Shown: positions 36,594 to 46,146, numbered from the stretch's first letter. The stretch is DNA of 64,000 nt from Chroococcidiopsis sp. TS-821 (GCF_002939305.1 NZ_MVDI01000003.1:434001-498000), one strand, 5' to 3'. Made by a program: numbers and translations. The notes: a model not told the origin generated them from the letters alone.

Positions 36594-36813
36594 TGGTTTA
36601 TTACTGACTATCGTGATTATCCCCGTTCCCAATCGCCAATTACCAGTTATCAGTTTTCAGATGATATTTAGTTTCACAGACTACTTACAATTAAAAATAA
36701 AAAAGAATTCATTTCGACTAGACTCAAAACACTAGACGTAATACAATCCTGCACGACTAGACATCTTCATTTCGGCTGGACAAGAATTTATTGCTCGTTG
36801 GGGAGTGAAAGGC

Positions 36814-37863
36814 GTGGCTTTTTTAGGTTTCTTTAATCGGTTCTCGTTATCAAAAGATATGGGTATTGACCTTGGTACTGCCAATACCCTGGTATATGTG
36901 TCTGGTAAAGGTATTGTTTTACAAGAACCTTCGGTGATTGCAATCGACAAAAATGGCAAAATGCCACCAGCCGTAGGTGAAGAAGCTAAACGCATGATGG
37001 GTCGCACGCCTGGAAACGTTACTGTCACGCGTCCTTTACGTGACGGAGTGATTGCTGATTTTGATACTGCTGAACTCATGCTCAAGCATTTTATCCAACG
37101 CGTACACGAAGGTCGCATTGTCTCCCCGCGCATGGTAATTGGTATTCCTACAGGTGTGACAGGTGTCGAACGACGCGCGCTGATGGATGCTGCAACGCAA
37201 GCTGGTGCAAGAGATGTGTTTTTGATTGAAGAACCCGTAGCCGCTGCGATTGGGGCGGGAATTCCTGTCACCGAAGCCGTTGGAAATATGATTATCGATA
37301 TTGGTGGCGGGACAACAGAAGTCGCAGTGCTGAGTCTTTTTGGCACGGTTGTGAGTGAATCAGTACGCGTTGCAGGCGATGAACTCAATGAGGCGATCGT
37401 GCAGTACATGAAGAAAATTTACAACTTGGTCATTGGCGAACGTACCGCTGAGGAAATTAAAATTCGCATTGGTTCGGCATATCCTACACGTAATGATGAA
37501 GAAAACGTCATGGAAGTGCGCGGGTTGCACTTGCTATCCGGTTTACCTCGGACTGTGACGATCAAAGAACCAGAAATTCGCGAAAGCATGATCGAACCGC
37601 TGTCTACGATTATTGAAGCAGTAAAACGAACGCTCGAACGCACCCCGCCCGAACTTGCTGCTGATATTGTCGATCGTGGCATTGTCCTTGCAGGAGGCGG
37701 AGCGTTACTCAAAGGGATAGATACGTTAATTAGTCACGAAACAGGAATTCCTACTCATATTGCCGCAGATCCCCTTAGCTGCGTTGTATTGGGAACCGGT
37801 CGAGTTTTAGAGAAATTTAAACAAATGGAACCTGTATTTAGCGCGCGATCGCGTACGATTTAA
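36814..37863 (+). CDS. mreB: Rod shape-determining protein MreB
   Basis: A 349-residue bacterial actin. The first phosphate loop MGIDLGTANTLVYV follows a short membrane-binding N-terminus (AFLGFFNRFSLSK), the second is IDIGGGTTEVAVLS near 165-178, and AGGGALLKGID near 291-301 is the adenosine motif. MreB filaments guide cell-wall synthesis and set cell form. I choose GTG 36814 because GGGGAG lies 8 bases upstream; a GTG at 36805 has no room for a ribosome site. mreC and mreD follow, with an unusually long 321-bp gap before mreC. Confidence 0.95.
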   Translation: MAFLGFFNRFSLSKDMGIDLGTANTLVYVSGKGIVLQEPSVIAIDKNGKMPPAVGEEAKRMMGRTPGNVTVTRPLRDGVIADFDTAELMLKHFIQRVHEGRIVSPRMVIGIPTGVTGVERRALMDAATQAGARDVFLIEEPVAAAIGAGIPVTEAVGNMIIDIGGGTTEVAVLSLFGTVVSESVRVAGDELNEAIVQYMKKIYNLVIGERTAEEIKIRIGSAYPTRNDEENVMEVRGLHLLSGLPRTVTIKEPEIRESMIEPLSTIIEAVKRTLERTPPELAADIVDRGIVLAGGGALLKGIDTLISHETGIPTHIAADPLSCVVLGTGRVLEKFKQMEPVFSARSRTI

Positions 37864-38184
37864 ATTAAAGGGGTCAGAGGTCAGAGCTCAGGGAATTTCC
37901 CTAATACTAAATTTGATAATCTTCTTGATCGCACTTTGTTGATTTGTGCAATACCTATGAGAAGAAATATCATAAGGTTAAGGGACAGGATTTGCCAATA
38001 ACCCTGACCGCTCCTACATTGCGACAGCAAGGATGATTGCAACACAAATGCAAAATTTGCCCCTTGATCTGACCCTAACCCCCGACCTCTTCCTAATATC
38101 TACACAGTAATCACCCTTCGAGGATATAACAGAAAACGTTTCCTCCTACAACCGAATTAGAAGCTAAAAGCTGACGGCAAAACT
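37864..38184. other. mreB-mreC spacer with heptamer repeats, 321 bp
   Basis: The spacer contains a GGTCAGA heptamer run at 37870-37893 and a reverse-oriented relative (TGACC/CCTAACC/CGACCTC units) at about 38065-38092, suggesting insertion or expansion of repeat DNA inside an operon. No ORF or strong terminator is seen. Confidence 0.6.
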
Positions 38185-38982
38185 ATGTATATCATTCGTC
38201 GCTGGTGGGAGCGCTATGCTCTTACACTAGTGCTCGTAAGTCTGTCTTTCGGAACTGCCTGGACAATCCGCCATACTCAGGGAGCAATTGTGCTTGAAGT
38301 TTACCAGATGCTAACGCGTCCCTTTCAGTCGAACCCAAGTCAAGTGCTACACCTGCGCGATGCCAGAATTCAAGAACTCGAAACGCGCGTCGCTGAACTG
38401 GAAACTCAAAACCAACAGCTTGAGAAATTACTAGGATATGTCAATAACACTTACAAAAATCTCAGTTCGTCACAAGCGGCGATCGCCGCCCCCGTGATTG
38501 GTCGCAGTGCAGATCAATGGTGGCAACAAATCACTCTAGGACGTGGTAGCCAAGCCGGAATCGAAGTTGGTCATGTTGTCACTGCCCCTGGTGGACTCGT
38601 TGGTCGAGTCATAAGTGTTGCGCCGCATACGAGTCGCGTACTGTTAATTAGCGATCCTAGCAGTCAATTAGGTGTAACGATTAGCCGCAGCCGTTTTATG
38701 GGATTTTTACGCGGACAGTCGGCGAACCATGCAGTAATGCAGTTTTTTGATAAGGTACCCGATGTACGTCCAGGAGATATGGTAGTGACATCGCCCTATA
38801 GCCAAATTTTCCCCGCAGGTATACCTGTAGGACGCGTTGAGTCGATTAACCTCCAAAAAAGTCCAGCCCCAGAAGCAATAATTACTCTATCTGCACCCAT
38901 GTCTCACCTCGAATGGGTTATTGTTTCAACGCAAAAAGACCTAGAATCTGAGAATTTAGAGTCATTGTCTTACCTTCCCTGA
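38185..38982 (+). CDS. mreC: Rod shape-determining protein MreC
   Basis: A 265-residue bitopic membrane protein: a short cytoplasmic MYIIRRWWERY, one membrane helix (about 11-30), a coiled coil (about 55-90, ARIQELETRVAELETQNQQLEKLL), then a beta-barrel periplasmic domain with GLVGRVISVAPHTSRVLLISD and GDMVVTSPYSQIFPAGIPVGRV. It links MreB to wall-synthesis enzymes. The length and order are typical. mreD starts 34 bp downstream. Confidence 0.93.
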   Translation: MYIIRRWWERYALTLVLVSLSFGTAWTIRHTQGAIVLEVYQMLTRPFQSNPSQVLHLRDARIQELETRVAELETQNQQLEKLLGYVNNTYKNLSSSQAAIAAPVIGRSADQWWQQITLGRGSQAGIEVGHVVTAPGGLVGRVISVAPHTSRVLLISDPSSQLGVTISRSRFMGFLRGQSANHAVMQFFDKVPDVRPGDMVVTSPYSQIFPAGIPVGRVESINLQKSPAPEAIITLSAPMSHLEWVIVSTQKDLESENLESLSYLP

Positions 38983-39016
38983 CCTCTCCTCAAGAGCCAC
39001 AAGGAGAATAAAAATC

Positions 39017-39583
39017 TTGAATCGTATTGCTGCACTAGGGCATTTGCATAGACGCCAAATCGTAAATTGGCTTGTTACGGTTGGCTCAGTTTTTTTATGC
39101 TTGTTACTGTTACCTATGCGCTTACCAGGAATGGAACTAGCAGGAACTGCTCCCAACTGGTTATTGATTTGGGTTGTTGCTTGGAGTGTGAAGCGAACAG
39201 TCGTGCAAAGTGCGATCGCGGGAATTATTCTTGGTTTACTTCAAGATGGCATGACCTCACCTCTACCCTCACATGCGCTGAGTTTGGCTGTGGTAGGAAT
39301 TGTCACTGCTCGCTTACGCAAACAGCGTTATCTTCAAGAAGACTTTATTTCGGTTGCTTTGATTGTTTTTGGCATGGCAGTTTTAGCCGAAGTGATTACA
39401 GCAGCACAATTTAGCTTCTGGAGTGCAGCAGTTGCCGGTAAATATACTGCTACCACGAGCAATTTTGCCGAAATTTGGACTTATTACCAGCGTGTTGCTT
39501 TAGCTTCAGCAATTGTGAGTAGCTTATGGGCACCAGTGGTATACTACCCCCTAAATCGCTGGTGGGAAAAAATGAAAAACTGA
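39017..39583 (+). CDS. mreD: Rod shape-determining protein MreD
   Basis: A 188-residue protein with five to six membrane helices and little soluble sequence, in the expected position after mreC. The start is TTG at 39017, supported by AAGGAG about 10 bases upstream; no ATG lies near. The N-terminus LNRIAALGHLHRRQIVNWL precedes the first helix. MreD stabilises the MreBC elongation complex. Sequence conservation in this family is low, so the assignment leans on topology and position. Confidence 0.85.
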   Translation: MNRIAALGHLHRRQIVNWLVTVGSVFLCLLLLPMRLPGMELAGTAPNWLLIWVVAWSVKRTVVQSAIAGIILGLLQDGMTSPLPSHALSLAVVGIVTARLRKQRYLQEDFISVALIVFGMAVLAEVITAAQFSFWSAAVAGKYTATTSNFAEIWTYYQRVALASAIVSSLWAPVVYYPLNRWWEKMKN

Positions 39584-39752
39584 CTCAACCATCTCTCTAC
39601 CTACTGTTGTTGTAGCAATCGTCAAAGTAGTTGGGACACTATAGAGGTTTAGAATTATTGCTTCAATTACGGGCAATGCCTTGCCCTAGTTTAACCCCAA
39701 TCCCTGACCCCTGCTCGTTGTTAACTCCAAGCTCCACAATCAAAAATCAAAA

Positions 39753-40901
39753 ATGATACAGGCGGATTTACAACCAGAGGAAACTGAAGTCACCGCTTTT
39801 GACCGAGCAATGATGCAGCGGTGTTTGCAATTGGCGCGCCGTGCTTTGGGTCGCACCGCACCGAATCCATTAGTAGGATCTGTCATTGTCCAAGCTGGAG
39901 AAATTGTGGGAGAAGGGTTTCATCCTGGTGCAGGTCAACCGCATGCAGAAGTTTTTGCCTTACGTGCCGCAGGCGATCGCGCGCGTGGCGCTACAGTATA
40001 CGTTAATTTAGAGCCTTGCAATCACTACGGACGTACTCCCCCTTGTACTGAGGCTTTAATTGCTGCTGGAGTCGCCAAAGTCGTTGTGGGCATGGTCGAT
40101 CCGAATCCACTTGTTGCCGGTGGTGGAATTGCACGGTTACGCAGCGCGGAAATTAAAGTTGTTGTCGGAGTAGAAGAAGACGATTGTCGTCAACTCAATG
40201 AAGGCTTTGTACATCGCATTCTTTATCAGCAACCGTTTGGTATCTTAAAGTATGCCATGACCTTGGATGGCAAAATAGCGACGAGCAGCGGTCATAGTGC
40301 TTGGATTAGTAACCAAAGTGCCCGCAGTTTAGTTCATCAGCTACGCGCAGCGTGTGATGCAGTAATTGTTGGCGGCAATACAGTACGTAAAGACAACCCT
40401 AGGTTAACTACTCGTCAAGCAGAGGCACACAATCCTTTACGAGTGGTGATGAGTCGCACGCTCGACTTACCTACCGAAGCCTATTTATGGCAAACCACAG
40501 AATTTCCAACTCTTGTGTTGACCGAAACAAGTGCCAATCCTGAATTCCAACAGTTCCTACGCCAAAAAAACGTCGAGGTGGTAGAATTGCCATCGCTGAC
40601 ACCGACTCAGGCAATGACACACTTGTACGCGCGAGGCTTCTCATCAGTATTGTGGGAATGCGGCGGAACACTCGCTGCACGAGCGATCGCAGAAGGAGCA
40701 GTGCAAAAAATTCTTGCCTTCATCGCGCCCAAAATCATTGGCGGTAGCGGCGCACCATCACCAATCGGCGACTTAGGTTTAACAAATATGAATCAAGCAC
40801 TTGCTCTCGAACGAGTGCGCTGGCAAACTATTGGTTCAGACTGTTTAGTTGAAGGATATTTACCACAAAAAAACAGTTTTTTGGTGCAGAATTCTCGTTA
40901 A
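39753..40901 (+). CDS. ribD: Bifunctional riboflavin biosynthesis deaminase/reductase RibD
   Basis: The 382-residue protein has an N-terminal cytidine-deaminase-like domain with zinc ligands His64 (in HAEVFA) and Cys89 and Cys98 (PCNHYGRTPPC), and a C-terminal reductase domain from about 160 (FGILKYAMTLDGKIAT, then VGGNTVRKDNPRLT). It deaminates and reduces the pyrimidine intermediate of riboflavin synthesis. Both domains look complete. A CCAATCCCTGACCCC-type repeat lies just upstream (39691-39714). It is followed 21 bp later by a hypothetical membrane protein, perhaps in one transcript. Confidence 0.95.
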   Translation: MIQADLQPEETEVTAFDRAMMQRCLQLARRALGRTAPNPLVGSVIVQAGEIVGEGFHPGAGQPHAEVFALRAAGDRARGATVYVNLEPCNHYGRTPPCTEALIAAGVAKVVVGMVDPNPLVAGGGIARLRSAEIKVVVGVEEDDCRQLNEGFVHRILYQQPFGILKYAMTLDGKIATSSGHSAWISNQSARSLVHQLRAACDAVIVGGNTVRKDNPRLTTRQAEAHNPLRVVMSRTLDLPTEAYLWQTTEFPTLVLTETSANPEFQQFLRQKNVEVVELPSLTPTQAMTHLYARGFSSVLWECGGTLAARAIAEGAVQKILAFIAPKIIGGSGAPSPIGDLGLTNMNQALALERVRWQTIGSDCLVEGYLPQKNSFLVQNSR

Positions 40902-40922
40902 TTGCCATAATAAACATTCAAT

Positions 40923-41516
40923 ATGCTCGAAATTGTAGTTTATAGTTTGTTCGTCGGTAGTCTGGGTTTTCAGGCTGTGGTGCTTGGTGGCTGGATGGAC
41001 TGGCAACAACGTTTACTAGCCCATCAAGAGGAAGAGGAGGAAGTCTTGACGCAATACGAAACGAAAGAAAATACACTCATCGAGCCACAACAAAACGGTG
41101 CTGCGAAGCAATCGCTTAAAGATCCGCGTCTTGTCGGTTGGGAATTTAAAATTGTCCGCGCTAACCGCAACATATTTCGCGATTCACAGGTTCTACAAAA
41201 GTTATGTCAAGAAGAAGCAGAATCAGGTTGGATTATGTTAGAAAAACTTGACGATCGCCGAATTCGATTCAAGCGACCAATTGCCTTACGTGAAATTGTT
41301 AAATCAGAATACCTCAAGCACGAACCATATCGCAGCCATTATGGTCCTTCTTGGCAACCATGGAATTGGTTTGCGGCGATCGCTGTTTTGGTAGCGACGA
41401 TCCTACCAGCTTATCTCGGTTACGCCTTGGTTTCTCGTACCTTTACGTCTTCGAGTCAGCCACAGCCACTACCTGCTGCGTTTCCGCCGCTCGAATCAAC
41501 ATCATCAGAACATTAG
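40923..41516 (+). CDS. Hypothetical membrane protein, 197 aa
   Basis: It has a hydrophobic N-terminal helix (about 3-24) and a second helix at about 147-170 (WFAAIAVLVATILPAYLG). Between them lies a soluble domain with an acidic patch (EEEEEV at 37-42) and the segment DPRLVGWEFKIVRANRN, which reads like a small globular fold; ILEKL-type and RRIRFKRP residues follow. The C-terminus is Ser/Pro/Gln-rich. I recall similar unannotated proteins in cyanobacteria but no function. It overlaps nothing and converges with the 72-aa gene at 41526. Confidence 0.6.
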   Translation: MLEIVVYSLFVGSLGFQAVVLGGWMDWQQRLLAHQEEEEEVLTQYETKENTLIEPQQNGAAKQSLKDPRLVGWEFKIVRANRNIFRDSQVLQKLCQEEAESGWIMLEKLDDRRIRFKRPIALREIVKSEYLKHEPYRSHYGPSWQPWNWFAAIAVLVATILPAYLGYALVSRTFTSSSQPQPLPAAFPPLESTSSEH

Positions 41517-41525
41517 CCAGATAAT

Positions 41526-41744
41526 TCAAAAAGCTTGCCGATTTTCTGCTAAATCGCGAATTAAGTTGAGCCGCGAGCGAATGTAATCGCTAAGAATCTC
41601 GAGTTCGCTTTGATTTAATGATGTTTTCAACCTGGTTTGCTTGAGTAACCATTGCACTAGGTGTGCATCATCGAGTTTTAACAGAGTGTTTGACTGTGTT
41701 GTTTCAACTACAGACCAAAGCTGACGCAGGACTGTGGGAGTCAT
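41526..41744 (-). CDS. Small conserved hypothetical protein, 72 aa
   Basis: The product is a soluble, mainly helical protein starting MTPTVLRQLWSVVE and ending LIRDLAENRQAF, with LVQWLLKQ and ILSDYIRSRL helices. No Cys or known motif. It resembles short proteins seen in several cyanobacteria, annotated only as hypothetical. The start ATG at 41742-41744 is the only reasonable one. It converges with the membrane-protein gene, with 9 bp between the stops. Confidence 0.55.
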   Translation of the reverse strand: MTPTVLRQLWSVVETTQSNTLLKLDDAHLVQWLLKQTRLKTSLNQSELEILSDYIRSRLNLIRDLAENRQAF

Positions 41745-42064
41745 AAGACCTCTGCTGAAAATTAAGATTTCCTTTATCTTTTACGAGAATACCCAACGAA
41801 AGTACCATTTTGCACAAGACCACACAACACAACACAAGAGTTACAAATTACTTAACAAAGCGATCGATAACTTGACAAATCGCATGCTTTTGTTCTGCAG
41901 TTTTCGTTAAAACTCAACAAATTCCGATAATGCCATACTCTGGTGACCTGCACGCGAAATCTGTCATCTCGTTATGCCTACCTACTTAACAAAAGCCAAC
42001 AGACTGCTCTAAGCTTTCCCAAATTTCTTAAACTTAAGGTGAAGTCAATCGAGGAAGTTTCAGT
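41745..42064. other. Spacer between divergent small genes, 320 bp
   Basis: The spacer should hold promoters for the 72-aa gene (minus) and the 84-aa gene (plus). It contains a CACAACACAACAC stretch near 41820-41835 but no supported ORF or RNA gene. Confidence 0.4.
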
Positions 42065-42319
42065 ATGTGTACTGAAAATATCGAACAAGAGGCTCGCGAA
42101 GCAATGGCACAACAACGTCAGCAGGAGGAACATTTGAAACAATCAATGTTGAGCCGTTCTGAGGCTGAAGTTAATACTCCACCTGGTAGCCACATCGCAG
42201 AAGAAGCTAGAGAATTAATGATTGAACAGCGCCAGCAAGAAGAACAGTTACAACAATCAATGCTGAGCCGCTCTGCTGCTGAAGTCGGTTTACCGAGTGC
42301 AGAATCTTCTCAAGATTAG
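42065..42319 (+). CDS. Small protein with a tandem internal duplication, 84 aa
   Basis: The 84-residue Gln/Glu-rich protein consists of two near-identical units. EAREAMAQQRQQEEHLKQ at about 9-26 matches EARELMIEQRQQEEQLQQ at about 47-64, and both continue into SMLSRS(E/A)AEV. The units are about 38 residues apart, joined by NTPPGSHIAE. It should form amphipathic helices. The ATG has GAGGAA 8 bases upstream. No known domain is seen. It may be a short stress or regulatory protein; this is not supported beyond composition. Confidence 0.6.
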   Translation: MCTENIEQEAREAMAQQRQQEEHLKQSMLSRSEAEVNTPPGSHIAEEARELMIEQRQQEEQLQQSMLSRSAAEVGLPSAESSQD

Positions 42320-42434
42320 CTTGTGTGAAACCAACGTTAGTTGGACAAGAAAGCGCTAATCGTTTTTACCGCCAGGGTAGCTGTTGTCAGGTCAGCTATC
42401 TTGGCTTAGGTACATCAAACTTGCTGTCATACAT

Positions 42435-42878
42435 TTAAGCTGCTTTGTTCATTTTGTCAGAATCTTGAATGCCGCGTAGCTTATACCATGTCTGCGTAAT
42501 TCTTTGCCACCACGATTGACGATTAATGCCTAGCGCTTTGTTGTAACTTGTGTATGACTGTTGATAGTGACCTAGGTAATGCAATGCTGCACCGCGAATC
42601 AGCCATGCTTCTTGATGCTCAGAGTCTAGTGCTAAAGCTTTTTCGCAACTGCTTAATGCTTCAATGTAGCGCTCTAAATGTATCAGTACCACAGCACGCA
42701 ATACCCAACTAGCCGGATCGTCTTCTCGGATCGTTACAGCTTTGTTTAGGTTAGCCAGTGCTTCTAGATAGTGACCTGAGTTAGCTAAAGCTGCACCTCT
42801 AGCAAACCAGATTTGGTAACTATTCGTTGGATCTGCTGTTTTGTCAAAGCTAGTCATTATTACAGCCATAGTAAGCAC
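42435..42878 (-). CDS. Tetratricopeptide repeat protein
   Basis: The 147-residue protein has three TPR units at about 22-55 (YQIWFARGAALANSGHYLEAL), 56-89 (ASWVLRAVVLIHLERYIEAL) and 90-123 (EAWLIRGAALHYLGHYQQSY), each with the W-x(3)-G/A-x(2)-Y pattern and a 34-residue period. Such folds serve protein-protein contacts. There is no signal peptide. The C-terminal tail contains WWQRITQTWYKLRG. The partner is unknown and no gene is coupled. Confidence 0.8.
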   Translation of the reverse strand: MLTMAVIMTSFDKTADPTNSYQIWFARGAALANSGHYLEALANLNKAVTIREDDPASWVLRAVVLIHLERYIEALSSCEKALALDSEHQEAWLIRGAALHYLGHYQQSYTSYNKALGINRQSWWQRITQTWYKLRGIQDSDKMNKAA

Positions 42879-43208
42879 GTTACATCAGGTAAGCCTACAA
42901 CCTCAAGGTAGTCTACTTAGCACCCGATCGTGCTGTAGAAATTACGGTAACTATTGTAAATATTTCAACAATATATGAAAAGTGGCGATCGCCCAATCGT
43001 TGGTCATTACCATCATCAGCGTGTTATGGGATATGACGCAGCACGTTGCGACTGAGAGAGCTTTCAAATTGCTAGAGAAGCTTATACACAAGCTTCTAAG
43101 CGTAAACTTTTTGCAAATAGCTTAAAAAGCAAAAATTGATGCAGATTCCTACCAGAATAAGCTCATTGCCAATACTCGCACTCTTCTCCAATGTCGCAGA
43201 ATCAGGAG
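42879..43208. other. Spacer between TPR gene and TnpB element, 330 bp
   Basis: The spacer holds the TPR promoter and the DNA flanking the right end of the TnpB element. A plus-strand frame near 43010-43135 reads like a decayed coding sequence (GYDAARCD, then AREAYTQASKRKLFAN after a frame change), but I cannot name a family, so no gene is called. Confidence 0.4.
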
Positions 43209-43360
43209 TTGACACTCCCCTGGCTAAAGCCGAGAGGATTCTTGGTTCAACACTTCGCCATTAGACAGCAGGCTTTCGCCAACTGCCCAAGAGGGCAAAA
43301 CTCCCCAAGCATAAGTTCCCGTATGCCCTACGGTACGCAATCCTAATTGCAGTATGTTGA
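43209..43360 (-). ncRNA. Predicted omega RNA (right-end guide RNA) of TnpB
   Basis: In IS200/IS605 elements the guide RNA covers the tnpB 3' end and the right end of the element. Here the right end carries the hairpin GGCTTTAGCC (43222-43231) and a GGGGAGTGTCAA terminus (43209-43220, minus strand). The tnpB stop (43224-43226) lies inside this hairpin. The guide would be the flanking DNA just below 43209. The 5' boundary is a guess. Confidence 0.45.
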
Positions 43361-44441
43361 TAGCTGCGTTGATATCTCTATCTACTTCATACCCGCAATG
43401 CGAACATTTATGGGTTCTAGTTGAGAGAGATTTGTTAACTTTTTTTCCGCAGTTTGAGCAGTTTTGACTTGTATTTTGTGGTGGTACTGCTACAGTTACC
43501 TTGCCATATTTCCACCCGAAATACTCTAGCCAACTACGGAAAGCCGACCAGCTAGCATCGTTAATAGTCTTGGCTAGTTTAGACCTTACCATGTTTTTAA
43601 CCTTTAAGTCTTCATAGGCGACCAAATCGTTAGATTGGATTACGCGCAATGCCTCTGTCTGGACAAAGCCTTTACGTTGCCTACTTACTCTTAAATGTTT
43701 CCGAGCATATCTATCTCTAGCCTTGAGGTAGTTATTGGATTGTTTTTGACCCCTCCTAAACTTCTTAGATTTCTTACGGTTAGCTCTATTTAGTTGTTTT
43801 TCAGCTTGACGATAATACTGAGGAATATCTACTGTATTACCTTTTGAGTCAGCATAGAAATATTTCAAGCCAACATCAATACCTACACACTCTTGAGTAG
43901 GTTCTAGTTGTTTAACGTATTTTCTAACATCAACATTGATAGAGAATTGAGCATAATAACCATCAGCCCGACGAACAATTTTCACTCGTTTTATTTGGTC
44001 GATAGGGTAAAAGTTTAAATCCCAACCGCCCTTTAGTGTTAAAGTCCCTATCCCATTCTTATCAGTGAAAGTTATCCTCTTCCGATTCTCTGATAACTTC
44101 CAACCTGATTGTTTATATTCAACAGAACGAACATTCTTTTTGAATTTGGGATAACCTTTTTTGCCTTTAACTTTCTTTTTGCAGTTATCGTAGAACTTAG
44201 CAATACTCGACCAGGCTCTCTCACCAGCTTGCTGACAAGCAGTGGAATTAAGAGCCTCTACGTACTTAAACTCTTTCCTTAGAGTAGTTGTATAAGCGTA
44301 GATATCTTTCTTGCCGACACCTTTAGAATCCATCCATAAACGGATACATTTGTTTCTGATAAATTGAACAGTGCGTACTGCATTATCAATTGCTTGAAGC
44401 TGATGTTTGTATCCTTTGAGTTTGAATTCTAAAACTATCAT
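43224..44441 (-). CDS. tnpB: RNA-guided endonuclease TnpB
   Basis: The 405-residue protein has a normal TnpB length and all catalytic parts. An N-terminal helix-turn-helix/WED region (YKHQLQAIDNAVRTVQF) is followed by RuvC with Asp189 (GIDVGLKYF) and Glu277 (VAYEDLKVKNM), a zinc finger with Cys328, Cys331, Cys346 and Cys349, and the third RuvC acid in DRDINAA (354-360). TnpB cuts DNA next to a TAM under guidance of an RNA from the element's right end, keeping the element in place. All acids being intact suggests it is active. It lacks an adjacent tnpA. Confidence 0.92.
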   Translation of the reverse strand: MIVLEFKLKGYKHQLQAIDNAVRTVQFIRNKCIRLWMDSKGVGKKDIYAYTTTLRKEFKYVEALNSTACQQAGERAWSSIAKFYDNCKKKVKGKKGYPKFKKNVRSVEYKQSGWKLSENRKRITFTDKNGIGTLTLKGGWDLNFYPIDQIKRVKIVRRADGYYAQFSINVDVRKYVKQLEPTQECVGIDVGLKYFYADSKGNTVDIPQYYRQAEKQLNRANRKKSKKFRRGQKQSNNYLKARDRYARKHLRVSRQRKGFVQTEALRVIQSNDLVAYEDLKVKNMVRSKLAKTINDASWSAFRSWLEYFGWKYGKVTVAVPPQNTSQNCSNCGKKVNKSLSTRTHKCSHCGYEVDRDINAAINILQLGLRTVGHTGTYAWGVLPSWAVGESLLSNGEVLNQESSRL

Positions 44442-44653
44442 TTTACGCTGACGATTTTGCGTAAAAATATAATAGCATATAATAAAAAGTCGTCCTAGAA
44501 GGACGAGGCTTTAAACCCAATATTTTTGGTAAAAAACTTCATCAGTAAGTTATAGATATCAAAATGCCTCAGTGTTCAACCAAATTCAGAAGGGAAAAAG
44601 AATTTGCTAAACTAAAAAAATAGTCAATCGACCCATTGAAGGACGCTGCACCG

Positions 44654-46138
44654 ATGACGCTCTCTATGCATCCTAGTACTTTACTGCTAACCAGAGAACT
44701 ACCAAATCTGCAATATAGCTCAACGCGCGATCGCTTCGATGAAACCTGGGAAGCACTGTTATCAACTCTTTTAGGCTTAGGGCGTGCAGCAGGAGCTGAT
44801 TTTGTAGAATTTTTCTTAGAGCGAGTTAACTATATCAACTGTCTAGCCGAAGACGACGCAATTACCAGTATTTCTCCACGACTATCAACAGGTGCAGGCG
44901 TCCGAGTTTTTCGCGGTAAAGCCGATTGCTACGTTAGCACCAACGATTTATCATTTACAGGACTCAAAGCTGCCCTCGAAAAAGGGTTGTCAATCTTAGG
45001 TTTACAACTTCCAGCACCCAATAGTTATGTTCCAGAAATTAACCTGGAACTTTTGCGCGATTATGCCACCAAAAAAGGCAAAGAGTCTTGGCTTGCAGGA
45101 TGCAGTTCAATGCGCGAAATGGGTGAAATTCTCCTCGATGCCAATGCGCAGTTAAAACAAAAAGCAACTCACGTCCAATCAAGACGCGCGGTATATTTTC
45201 GCGATTGGCAAGAAGTTTTAGTTGCAGCAAGTGACGGTACTTTCGCTAGAGACATTCGCCTGACACAATCAGTTGGTTATAACCTTTTATGTGCTGATGG
45301 AGCAAATCGCTCATCGATTAGCAAGCGCGTTGGTAGCACCAGCGAACCTGACTTCTTAAGAAGTTGGAACTATCAAACAGATGCTGAAGAAGTCGCAGAA
45401 TCGGCTGGAAAAATGCTCTACGCAGATTATGTCGAATCTGGGAATTACCCAATCATTATGGCAAATGAGTTTGGAGGCGTAATTTTCCACGAAGCTTGCG
45501 GACACCTGCTAGAAACAACACAAATCGAGCGCAAAACAACTCCATTTGCAGATAAGAAAGGTGAAAAAATTGCGCATGAAAGCTTGACAGCTTGGGATGA
45601 AGGACTTTCTCCAGATGCTTTTGGGACGATCGACATGGACGATGAAGGAATGCCAGCGCAAAGAACACTGTTGATTGAAAATGGCATCTTGAAGAATTTT
45701 ATTAGCGATCGCACGGGTTCGATGCGTACCGGACACCCCCGTACAGGTAGTGGACGCCGCCAAAACTATACATTTGCGGCAGCATCAAGGATGCGCAACA
45801 CTTATATTGCCCCTGGAAACTACACCAACGAAGACTTATTCGCCTCAATTGACAAAGGGATCTACTGCAAGAAAATGGGTGGTGGTAGCGTTGGTCCTAC
45901 AGGACAATTCAACTTCGCGGTCGATGAAGCTTACTTGATTGAAAACGGTAAAATTACCAAGCCTCTCAAAGGCGCAACGCTAATTGGCGATGCGCAAGAA
46001 ATTATGAACAAGATTTCGATGTGTTCGCAAGACTTAGGACTCGCCGCTGGGTTCTGTGGTTCGGTTAGCGGTAGTGTTTACGTTACCGTGGGACAACCTC
46101 ACATCAAAGTTGATTCGATTACCGTTGGTGGAAGATAG
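44654..46138 (+). CDS. tldD: Metalloprotease TldD
   Basis: A 494-residue TldD-type protein. The zinc motif HEACGH is at 279-284 (HExxxH), followed by [11 protein letters not shown] and a [18 protein letters not shown] loop that closes the active site; GAGVRVFRG lies near 81-89. With TldE it forms a barrel-shaped heterodimer that degrades unfolded peptides or trims modified peptides. I prefer ATG 44654, which has AAGGA upstream, over a TTG at 44636. The TldE-like partner starts 9 bp after its stop, so they are one operon. The TnpB element lies just upstream, divergent. Confidence 0.92.
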   Translation: MTLSMHPSTLLLTRELPNLQYSSTRDRFDETWEALLSTLLGLGRAAGADFVEFFLERVNYINCLAEDDAITSISPRLSTGAGVRVFRGKADCYVSTNDLSFTGLKAALEKGLSILGLQLPAPNSYVPEINLELLRDYATKKGKESWLAGCSSMREMGEILLDANAQLKQKATHVQSRRAVYFRDWQEVLVAASDGTFARDIRLTQSVGYNLLCADGANRSSISKRVGSTSEPDFLRSWNYQTDAEEVAESAGKMLYADYVESGNYPIIMANEFGGVIFHEACGHLLETTQIERKTTPFADKKGEKIAHESLTAWDEGLSPDAFGTIDMDDEGMPAQRTLLIENGILKNFISDRTGSMRTGHPRTGSGRRQNYTFAAASRMRNTYIAPGNYTNEDLFASIDKGIYCKKMGGGSVGPTGQFNFAVDEAYLIENGKITKPLKGATLIGDAQEIMNKISMCSQDLGLAAGFCGSVSGSVYVTVGQPHIKVDSITVGGR

Positions 46139-46146
46139 ATTAAGTT

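Larger units (their letters stand above)
43209..44535 (-). mobile_element. IS200/IS605 superfamily element with tnpB only (IS1341-like)
   Basis: The unit contains tnpB, a right-end hairpin next to a TCAA terminus (43209-43231) and a left hairpin CGTCC-TAGAA-GGACG (44491-44505). No tnpA transposase is present, so movement would need a TnpA from elsewhere. The right edge is fairly sure; the left edge is not, being set near a TTTAC motif at about 44530-44537 on the minus strand. Confidence 0.6.

Noticed and set aside
36732-37409. 225-codon minus-strand frame opposite mreB
   Set aside because: mreB is fully conserved on the plus strand; the antisense frame has no recognisable motif.
43010-43135. 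Possible decayed ORF beside the TnpB element
   Set aside because: Peptide pieces such as GYDAARCD and AREAYTQASKRKLFAN read like protein, but I cannot tie them to a family or to one frame.
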